DNA of 42,457 bases from Paenibacillus sp. (GTDB lineage: Bacteria > Bacillota > Bacilli > Paenibacillales > Paenibacillaceae). Shown piece after piece: positions 24,063 to 30,700 of this stretch. The stretch spans positions 1 through 42,457 of the forward strand of contig JAIRVF010000063.1 of NCBI GenBank assembly GCA_031254035.1, given 5' to 3'. Position numbers and translations under genes: made by a program. How positions within the stretch are numbered: the first letter of the stretch is position 1; each line of letters begins with the position of its first letter. Under the pieces are notes generated by a model. That model worked only from the letters and a program-made list of their open reading frames with translations, was not told where the DNA came from and searched no databases.

Positions 24063-26480
24063 ATGAAAGATGCGATGGAGTGGAAACAAGAACAGGACCG
24101 GTTGGATCTGGTTACGGAAAAGCTGAAAGCAAGAATCATCGAACTGGAACCTGAGGTGACCGGACTTTATGATCAGGTGGCGGATATTCGCAAACTATTT
24201 TGGCAGGAAGTTACCGTAAACACAAGTACGAACGAAGATTTTGAAGAGACCTTTTATAGTATCAAGCAGCAAGAGGCATTATTGTCCGAACGGGAACGAA
24301 GCCACCGACTACGCGTGCAGCAATGGAACAATATGAAACGATTGCTTTCATCTCCTTACTTTGGGCGCATCGATTTCCACGAGGACGGCTTGAAGTATAC
24401 AGAGCAGGTCTATATTGGCGTATCATCCTTCGTGGATTCAGATGGCATGAGTTTTTTGGTCTATGACTGGCGAACTCCGATTGCGAGCATGTACTACGAC
24501 AACTCCCCTGGAGTGGCCGGATATGAAACCCCAGGCGGATACATCTCTGGAACGATGAAGCTGAAAAGGCAGTATCAGATCCGCGAGGGAGAGCTGAAGA
24601 ACGTATTTGACACAAGCTTAACGATCGGCGATGAATTGTTGCAGCAAGTGCTAGGTGAAGGTGCAGACAATCAGATGAAAAGCATCGTCGCAACGATCCA
24701 AAAGGAGCAGAACGCCATTATCCGCGATGATCGAAATCGGATGCTCATCGTACAGGGAGCGGCAGGTAGCGGGAAAACTTCTGCGGCGTTGCAGCGGGTG
24801 GCGTACCTATTGTATAAACACCGCGATCGGCTCAAGGCTGACCAAATCGTTCTTTTCTCGCCTAATCCGATGTTTAACAGCTATGTCTCTACCGTACTTC
24901 CTGAGTTGGGTGAAGAAAACATGCAGCAGACGACCTTCCAGGAATATCTTGACTACTGGCTTGGCCGGACGTTTCGTCTCGAGGATCCCTTCGGTCAGAT
25001 CGAATATGTGCTGACAGAACAATCAACGCAAGGGTACGAGGCCAGGCTGAACGGGATTCAATACAAGGCATCCGTAGAATTCCTTCAAGCTCTCCAAAAT
25101 TATGCGCAGTGGCTCCAGCTAGAGGGCATGCAATTCAAAAGCATTCGTTTTCGGGAGCGAGATTTGATCACGGCCAAGCAAATGGAAGTAAAGTTTTATA
25201 GCTATGATCCTAACATTCGCCTTACCAATCGTATCGCTTTGATGCAAGAATGGCTGCTGCATGAGCTAGCCTTGTTGGAGAGCAAGGAACGGGAGGCACT
25301 TTGGGTGCAGGAGGAGCTTGAATATCTCGACAAGGATCAATACGCCGAAGCGTATAATGAACTGCACAAAGATAGAGGCGTTTTTGACTTTGCTGAACAA
25401 TATGAAGAAGCCCGTGAAATGATGAACCGTAAGCGTAGGCCAGACGAAGGTGACTTTGACTATGCCGAGCGAGAGGAGGATCTGCTGCGCCGGATGGTCG
25501 TGAAGGAGCAATTTAAACCGCTGAAGAGAACTGTAAAGCGGATGTTATTCATTAACATGGTTGGGGTGTACGCCAAGTTATTCGAAAAAGGCGCTGCTTT
25601 TAAAAAGATGACGAATGGAGCAGAGATTCCTTCTCTCTGGCCTGAAATCTGTGAGCAGACCATGGATAAACTTACCCGGCTCGAATTGTTCTATGAGGAT
25701 GCGACACCTTACTTGTATTTAAAAGAGCTCATCGAGGGCGTTCGGACGAACACTAAGATACAACATGTATTCGTTGACGAAGGTCAGGATTATTCGATGT
25801 TTCAATATGAGTTTCTCAAAAAAATGTTTCCCCGCGCCCGCATGACGGTACTTGGCGATTTCGGTCAGGCCATCTTTGCTCAGGCAACGGAGTTGTATGG
25901 TGAACATCCGCCGCTCATCCGGCTTTACGGCGAATCTGAAACGAACTTAATTCGCCTGGTTCGCAGTTATCGATCAACCCGCGAGATTACGGAATTCACG
26001 AAGTCTCTGCTGCCGAATGCCAAGGAAATCGTACCTTTTGAACGAAGTGACGGGAAACCGCTCCTTTCTAAGGGGGGCAGCATCGAGAATCGAGCACAGC
26101 GAATAGTGGAGCATCTTACAGAGCTTCAGGCGGAAGGTTTCGTCTCTATCGGTGTCATTACAAAGACAGCGGACGAAAGCAAAGAAGCATATGAACGCTT
26201 GACATCCCAGGGATGCCAAGGGTTGAAGCTCGTGACGAAGAACACACCGACCTTCGAGAAGGGGACATTGGTGATCCCTGTGTATCTCGCTAAAGGCGTT
26301 GAATTCGATGCTGTTCTAATCTACGACGCCTCTTCGCAAACGTATCATCGGGAAAGCGAGCGGAAACTGTTTTATACAGCATGCACACGTGCGATGCATC
26401 GGCTTCTGCTCTACACAACAGGAGAGTGGACCCCATTCATTCAAGCGTTGGATACGTCCTTGTATGAGGTAGAGCAATAA
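24063..26480 (+). CDS. helD: HelD-like RNA polymerase recycling ATPase (UvrD/SF1 helicase family)
   Basis: A protein of 805 residues with the HelD layout: an N-terminal antiparallel coiled coil (about 1-110) that reaches into the RNA polymerase secondary channel, an SF1 1A domain with Walker A GAAGSGKTSAALQR near residue 232, a long middle insertion (about 330-540), Walker B VFVDEGQDYSMFQ near 572, motif III LGDFGQAIF, motif IV RLVRSYRSTREI and motif VI YTACTRAMHRLL near the end. HelD frees stalled RNA polymerase from DNA and aids recycling; some versions protect against rifamycins. Start ATG 24063 has GAAGGAG 12 bases upstream and AGGAAG close by. The sequence between the gene and its terminator is short. 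It is a single-gene unit and may be one of several HelD paralogues in this genus. Confidence 0.93.
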   Translation: MKDAMEWKQEQDRLDLVTEKLKARIIELEPEVTGLYDQVADIRKLFWQEVTVNTSTNEDFEETFYSIKQQEALLSERERSHRLRVQQWNNMKRLLSSPYFGRIDFHEDGLKYTEQVYIGVSSFVDSDGMSFLVYDWRTPIASMYYDNSPGVAGYETPGGYISGTMKLKRQYQIREGELKNVFDTSLTIGDELLQQVLGEGADNQMKSIVATIQKEQNAIIRDDRNRMLIVQGAAGSGKTSAALQRVAYLLYKHRDRLKADQIVLFSPNPMFNSYVSTVLPELGEENMQQTTFQEYLDYWLGRTFRLEDPFGQIEYVLTEQSTQGYEARLNGIQYKASVEFLQALQNYAQWLQLEGMQFKSIRFRERDLITAKQMEVKFYSYDPNIRLTNRIALMQEWLLHELALLESKEREALWVQEELEYLDKDQYAEAYNELHKDRGVFDFAEQYEEAREMMNRKRRPDEGDFDYAEREEDLLRRMVVKEQFKPLKRTVKRMLFINMVGVYAKLFEKGAAFKKMTNGAEIPSLWPEICEQTMDKLTRLELFYEDATPYLYLKELIEGVRTNTKIQHVFVDEGQDYSMFQYEFLKKMFPRARMTVLGDFGQAIFAQATELYGEHPPLIRLYGESETNLIRLVRSYRSTREITEFTKSLLPNAKEIVPFERSDGKPLLSKGGSIENRAQRIVEHLTELQAEGFVSIGVITKTADESKEAYERLTSQGCQGLKLVTKNTPTFEKGTLVIPVYLAKGVEFDAVLIYDASSQTYHRESERKLFYTACTRAMHRLLLYTTGEWTPFIQALDTSLYEVEQ

Positions 26481-26520
26481 GAGAGATGACGGTAGGTCAT
26501 ACTGGCACAAACGTCTATAA

Positions 26521-26562
26521 TAATTAAGGCTCCCTTCTGGGCCCTTCTGGGAGCCTTAATTA
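26521..26562 (+). terminator. Hairpin terminator of helD with a duplicated loop
   Basis: A 14-bp perfect stem (TAATTAAGGCTCCC with GGGAGCCTTAATTA). The loop is enlarged because CCCTTCTGGG occurs twice in tandem (26532-26551), a recent slip or duplication. No long T-run follows, but the stem is strong and AT-rich at its base. Confidence 0.65.
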
Positions 26563-26574
26563 ACTATACGAAAG

Positions 26575-27028
26575 TGTCCCAAAAGGTGAACTGCACCCCG
26601 TCAAATAGCGAAATTGATGCAAAAGTGCATCTATTTAGAACACAACGGCTTGATTTGGATAGAAAGCTTGCGAAAGTGCAGGCTTTTTCTTTTTTCTGAG
26701 CGCAATAAGGTCATTCATGGTCAAAAGGATGCTCTTTCGCATCAATTCTGCCTCCCACACCACGAAACGCCTGAAAAGGTTGCACAATCGCAACGACTTC
26801 AAAACTCGAGGATAGAGAGTGTTTCTGAAGATATAAGAAAGTATAAACTTCGGAGATCCCGCATCCTTACATCGCAAGAAAAAATACCGCTAAACGCGGT
26901 CTGTCTTTTATGAGAGTACGTCGATAACGTTTTCTTACGCATTAAGCATGAAAAAACTCCCATTACAGTAGTAGTTTTATTTATTTCACCTGTCCACCGT
27001 AAGGGGAGAGCATATCACTTTTGGGACA
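26575..27028. mobile_element. 454-bp non-autonomous element or IS remnant with inverted ends
   Basis: The left end TGTCCCAAAAGGTGA and the right end TCACTTTTGGGACA are inverted copies with one extra base. Similar TGTCCCAAAAG ends are seen in IS1182-like insertion sequences. The inside has no open frame long enough for a transposase; short frames on both strands show no domain. It looks like a deletion derivative or MITE left between helD and the ADP-ribosylglycohydrolase gene. Confidence 0.6.
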
Positions 27029-27155
27029 GCCCCTTAATAACGACAAAATTACGGCGGGACTTCAGCGAATACTCCGCCTTCGGGATGCGTTATAATCATG
27101 CTAAGAGGAAACTAATGGATTTTTAAAAATAATGAGCGGATTGAGAGGTGTTGGC

Positions 27156-28034
27156 ATGGATAAACAATTATTCGACCGCATCAGAGGCGGCATGTACGGC
27201 GTAGCTGTGGGCGACGCTCTTGGCGGAACGACGGAGTTTATGAATGAGCGGGAGATTGAGGTGAAATACGGATATTTGACAGAGATCATCGGTGGTGGGG
27301 TATGGCACCTGAAACCGGGGGAAGTGACCGACGATACGATGATGACACTTTGCGTGGCGGAAGGGATTCTCGAAAATCCTGGGGAGCCGAAGGAGGCGAT
27401 CGGGCGATATTTTATGGAATGGTACCAATCACGGCCTAAAGACATCGGGAATATCATCCGTCATGTTTTTGAAAAATATGAAGGGAACTGGTTTGAAGCC
27501 GCCATATCTGCGCACATGGATATTGGGCAAAGCGGCGGGAACGGATCTCTTATGCGATGCCTGCCGGTAGCGCTGGCTTACAAAGATCCTATTGAGATGG
27601 AGGAAATTACAGCCATACAGTCACGGATGACACATTACGATCCAAGGTGCGCCGAAGCCTGTGTCATGTACAATAGAATCGCTAATCGTCTTCTGCAATG
27701 CGAGAACTTAAGAGCAGTCATCATGGAAGAAGTGGCGGGAAGTGAATACGAAGGCATCATTGAAGAGAAGCCCGATTGTCCGCCAAGCGGTTATGTTGTA
27801 CATACCTTTCGGTGGGTACTACATATCTTACTCCATGCGCCTGATTTTGCAGAAGTCGTGCAACAGGCGGCAAATCTGGGAGGAGATTCCGATACGATCG
27901 GCGCCATCACAGGCGGGTTGGCAGGTATTTACTACGGCTATGAAGGCATTCCCGCCAGATATGTGGAGGCGATCCTAATCAAAGAGAAGCTCAACATGGT
28001 GATTACACAGCTGTACGCATTGAAAACCTCATAG
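27156..28034 (+). CDS. ADP-ribosylglycohydrolase (DraG-like) family protein
   Basis: A protein of 292 residues. The family motifs are complete: N-terminal GMYGVAVGDALGGTTEF, the Mg-binding EVTDDTMMTL, HMDIGQSGGNGSLMRCLPV in the middle, and the C-terminal NLGGDSDTIGAITGGLAG, which holds the second metal-binding Asp pair. These enzymes remove ADP-ribose from proteins (Arg-linked) or nucleic acids, or cleave related small molecules; the substrate cannot be told here. The ATG at 27156 fits a GAGAGG SD nine bases upstream; ATG 27132 is before the SD. A -10-like TATAAT is at 27091-27096. Alone in its unit, no ADP-ribosyltransferase is visible nearby, so its partner reaction is elsewhere. Confidence 0.92.
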   Translation: MDKQLFDRIRGGMYGVAVGDALGGTTEFMNEREIEVKYGYLTEIIGGGVWHLKPGEVTDDTMMTLCVAEGILENPGEPKEAIGRYFMEWYQSRPKDIGNIIRHVFEKYEGNWFEAAISAHMDIGQSGGNGSLMRCLPVALAYKDPIEMEEITAIQSRMTHYDPRCAEACVMYNRIANRLLQCENLRAVIMEEVAGSEYEGIIEEKPDCPPSGYVVHTFRWVLHILLHAPDFAEVVQQAANLGGDSDTIGAITGGLAGIYYGYEGIPARYVEAILIKEKLNMVITQLYALKTS

Positions 28035-28063
28035 CCCCATTCGGACCGTAGGCAAATAAATAC

Positions 28064-28091
28064 AAAAGAGGTCGCCAAGTCGGTGACTTTT
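28064..28091 (+). terminator. Terminator after the ADP-ribosylglycohydrolase gene
   Basis: An imperfect stem of AAAAGAGGTCGCC against GGTGACTTTT with a GTC/GAC core and T-run. Moderate strength, with GU pairs. Confidence 0.55.
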
Positions 28092-28190
28092 ATGATGTAA
28101 CGATAAATGGTACGCCTCCAGTCCGAATAAGTAAGGGGAAATCCACCATAATAAGGGAGTATACCTAAGAAAGAATGGAGGATAGAGCAT

Positions 28191-28373
28191 ATGCTGGACA
28201 ATCTCGAAAGCAGCTACGACTGCGCAAGTGCGGGGGAAGATTTGCACCAACTAAAGCTGGAACTTTCCTCGCTCCGTGGTCTCAATCATGAAGACCAGGC
28301 GACGAAGGAAAAAATAAACAGGATCGAAAATCAGATCACCTTTATAATGAACAAATGTGACATAAACCACTAA
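28191..28373 (+). CDS. Small helical protein of unknown function
   Basis: A 60-residue protein with an excellent SD (TGGAGGAT eight bases before ATG). The sequence is helical and charged with heptad-like Leu/Ile placement (DLHQLKLELSSLRGLNHEDQ, KINRIENQITFIMNKC), suggesting a short coiled-coil hairpin. Two Cys (YDC, NKC) may matter for dimerisation. No named family assigned. Because it is short and its neighbourhood contains relics, a real product is likely but not certain. Confidence 0.6.
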   Translation: MLDNLESSYDCASAGEDLHQLKLELSSLRGLNHEDQATKEKINRIENQITFIMNKCDINH

Positions 28374-28499
28374 TTAAGCAAAAACCTCGTTTCCCGGTTA
28401 ACAGCGTATAAAGTGCACCCCTTAGAATTAGCATGGGAAAACCACATTGGTTTAAACGATGAATTCTAGGGGGCTTGTCTTCGTTGGATATCGAACTAT

Positions 28500-28832
28500 T
28501 CACCGAGATGTACCGGCTAAAGCCTGGCTTAGAGCAATGTAGGTCAGAAGTATGATGGCCCCAACGATCCAGCAATAATAAGCAAATGGCCGCATCGCTT
28601 GAATTTCATGTTTTTTGAACTATCGCATCATTAACCAAACGGTAATGTAAGCAAATACTACCGATGCCAGCCCGCCTACCAATGACATCTGAAAGAGGCC
28701 GTTCATACCGGATTTAGCAAGCTTCGGAATTTCAAGTATGCCAGCACCGACAATAACAGGGGTTCCGACATGAAGCATGACCACATAAGGCAAAAAATGT
28801 TCCTTCAAAAATTCCGGATCTAGATTCCAATT
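28500..28832 (-). pseudogene. Relic of undecaprenyl-diphosphatase (UppP/BacA), internally deleted and interrupted by a stop
   Basis: On the minus strand, one continuous frame reads NLDPEFLKEHFLPYVVMLHVGT, an early UppP segment (written here in one piece of twenty-odd residues only as its ends NLDPEF and LHVGT matter). It continues directly into PVIVGAGILEIPKLAKSG, which in UppP follows more than 100 residues later. It ends with FAYYCWIVGAIILLTYIALS and GTSR-stop at 28500. An in-frame stop at 28620-28622 breaks the C-terminal third. There is no start codon or SD. The loss of the catalytic Glu/Arg/Ser region makes it inactive. UppP recycles the undecaprenyl carrier and gives bacitracin resistance; the working copy must be elsewhere. 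Confidence 0.72.
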
Positions 28833-28924
28833 GCGAATAATTTATCTTCATGAATGAACAAAGCCCATGAATGACAACATAAGGAAGTGGTATACATCTC
28901 AATTTCCAGAGGAGGATATCTGTT

Positions 28925-29029
28925 ATGGCTCACCAGAAGAGAAGGAAAGAAGCTGCCTGGAAGTCACGAAAGCAAGAACAGCACCCCCATGGTAAAATCA
29001 AATCGCTCAAAGAATTGTCCAGCGAATAG
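28925..29029 (+). CDS. Very small basic protein, probable DUF6254 family
   Basis: A 34-residue protein, too short for usual gene callers, with a good SD (GAGGAGGA about nine bases upstream) and a terminator 24 bases after its stop. The chain is rich in Lys/Arg/Gln/His (MAHQKRRKEAAWKSRKQEQ) and ends HPHGKIKSLKELSSE. The 'W..RKQ..HPHGK.KSL.ELS' pattern matches my recollection of DUF6254, a tiny, conserved Bacillota family with no known role. The gene is probably real; the family name is from memory and should be checked. Confidence 0.65.
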   Translation: MAHQKRRKEAAWKSRKQEQHPHGKIKSLKELSSE

Positions 29030-29052
29030 GATGAGAAGTATACTTCTTGAAA

Positions 29053-29092
29053 GAAAAAGACTGTCGGAGAAATGTGCCGGCAGTCTCTTTTT
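29053..29092 (+). terminator. Terminator after the small basic protein gene
   Basis: AAAAAGACTGTCGG with CCGGCAGTCTCTTTTT, one mismatch near the middle, and a T-run. Confidence 0.72.
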
Positions 29093-29217
29093 GCAATAAG
29101 TTCATTTGTTCTTTAAAGTATCCGTAATTAATCAGAAATTATTTCGTCATAAATCACATTCTCGAGATTGTAATAGTTGTACTATGATACACTTGATTCA
29201 ATGATTTGATTTAAGCG

Positions 29218-29273
29218 ATGGAAAAGGATAGATCACCTTAGAATTACATAGTTTGGAAAATAGTATTCTAAGG
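29218..29273 (+). promoter_or_regulatory. Possible attenuator: 7-codon mini-frame plus SD-overlapping hairpin
   Basis: CCTTAGAAT (29236-29244) pairs with ATTCTAAGG (29265-29273), a perfect 9-bp stem whose 3' arm contains the first bases of the AAGGGAGGA ribosome binding site of the glycosyltransferase. A short ATG frame (MEKDRSP, 29218-29241) ends inside the 5' arm. That layout is known from drug-inducible leaders, where a ribosome stalled on the leader opens the hairpin. The mini-frame has no clear SD, so this is a hypothesis. Confidence 0.4.
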
Positions 29274-29287
29274 GAGGAATGGTACAA

Positions 29288-30478
29288 ATGGCGCGTGTTT
29301 TATTTATTAATGGCGGGTCAGAGGGACATATCAATCCAACGATTGCAGTAGTGCAAGAGCTTATTTTGCGTGGAGAAGAGGTCGTGTGCTTTTGTATAGA
29401 GGCTTTTCGGGAACGTATTGAGAAGACGGGGGCTACAGTACGAACATATGACGAACAGAAATTTATAAAAGCCTTTATCTCAGGTGGGAGAAATTATTTA
29501 CTCGAAAGAGTCAACGGTCTACTACTTACGGCAGATATCGTCATACCAAGTGTTCTGGAACAGATCAAAGGGGAGCATTTTGATTACATCATCCATGATT
29601 CCATGTTTGGTTGTGGACGTATACTTGCTCAAATTCTGAAGCTTCCTGCAATCAGCTCTTGTACTACTTTTGCACAGTCTAAAGCATCATTCGATAATTT
29701 GATGGGACAATTTGATGTGAAAGTTCCTGCAGAAATCATTAAACCTATAAATGAACAATTTCAAAGTCTAACGGCAAAAGTAAAAGAAAAATATGATGTA
29801 GAGATCCATTCTCCATACGAAGTATTTTGTAATCCTGCACCACTTACCATCGTTTACACAACAAGGGACTTTCAACCTGATGGTGAAGCATTCGATCACA
29901 CGTATAAATTTGTAGGTCCATCCATCTTTTCAAGAATAACTGGGGAAAACTTCGACTTGACTACAATCGAGGAAAAAAGCCCAATTTACATTTCACTGGG
30001 TACCGTCTTTAACCAATCAATTGATTTCTATAAGCTTTGTTTTGAGGCTTTTGGGAACACGGATCATTCGTTTATTATGTCAATTGGGAGTAAGACTCAT
30101 ATTTCTGATTTAGGGGAAATTCCTACAAACTTCATCGTAAAAAATTATGTTCCGCAAACGGATGTGCTGCAATATGCTAAATTATTTATTACACATGGTG
30201 GAATGAACAGCACTCATGAAGGTCTCTACTACGGGGTTCCACTAGTGGTAATCCCACAAAGCGCGGATCAGCCGATCGTTGCAGGGCAAGTCGCCAACAT
30301 TGGAGCAGGCATTTCATTACAAATGGAAGGCTTGACAGCAAATCAACTACGTGAAGCTGCAGATCATGTATTAAGCCACTCATCTTATAAGAAAGCAATC
30401 GAAACGATAAGGGAGTCCTTTCGAAATTCAGGTGGGTATCATCAAGCTGTTGATGAGATTTTCGAATTTATAAATTAG
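29288..30478 (+). CDS. Macrolide-type UDP-glycosyltransferase (MGT family, GT1)
   Basis: A 396-residue GT-B fold enzyme. The acceptor-binding N-domain starts ARVLFINGGSEGHINPTIAV; the donor domain carries PIYISLGTVF, then VKNYVPQTDVLQYAKLFITH and the PSPG-like box HGGMNSTHEGLYYGVPLVVI with ADQ at its end. Bacillus and Paenibacillus relatives (YojK/YdhE/BcGT type) glucosylate macrolides, flavonoids and other phenols, often as detoxification. ATG 29288 is used because AGGGAGGA ends right before ATG 29279. The hairpin in the leader overlaps this SD, so expression may be inducible. A UvrA-like ATPase gene follows 222 bases on, and the pair looks like a drug self-defence neighbourhood, though this is inference. 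Confidence 0.9.
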   Translation: MARVLFINGGSEGHINPTIAVVQELILRGEEVVCFCIEAFRERIEKTGATVRTYDEQKFIKAFISGGRNYLLERVNGLLLTADIVIPSVLEQIKGEHFDYIIHDSMFGCGRILAQILKLPAISSCTTFAQSKASFDNLMGQFDVKVPAEIIKPINEQFQSLTAKVKEKYDVEIHSPYEVFCNPAPLTIVYTTRDFQPDGEAFDHTYKFVGPSIFSRITGENFDLTTIEEKSPIYISLGTVFNQSIDFYKLCFEAFGNTDHSFIMSIGSKTHISDLGEIPTNFIVKNYVPQTDVLQYAKLFITHGGMNSTHEGLYYGVPLVVIPQSADQPIVAGQVANIGAGISLQMEGLTANQLREAADHVLSHSSYKKAIETIRESFRNSGGYHQAVDEIFEFIN

Positions 30479-30557
30479 ATCATCCGCTAATGGAAACGCT
30501 AGTTGTCGTCATATTGAGTCTTGATCATAAAACCTCGGCATTCTTGACCTGAATGAA

Positions 30558-30594
30558 CATAACCCGGCTGCATTTCGTTGGCAGCCGGGTTATG
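30558..30594 (+). terminator. Strong hairpin after the glycosyltransferase gene
   Basis: A 14-bp perfect stem (CATAACCCGGCTGC with GCAGCCGGGTTATG), a 9-base loop and no long T-run. It probably reduces read-through into the UvrA-like gene. Confidence 0.7.
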
Positions 30595-30700
30595 CCTCTC
30601 CGGACAATTTGACTTGTTCTAGTCGTCTCGGGTTCATGCTAGATGGATGCTACCCATATGAAAATAAGCAGAAATTAACATAATCGGAAGGATGTCAACT

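Noticed and set aside
26614..26913. Short frames on both strands inside the 454-bp element
   Set aside because: Too short and without transposase motifs; probably remnants at most.
28404..28468. Inverted CCCCTTAGAATT / AATTCTAGGGGG ends as a possible IS fragment
   Set aside because: Short and imperfect, with no transposase sequence or second end nearby; could be chance.
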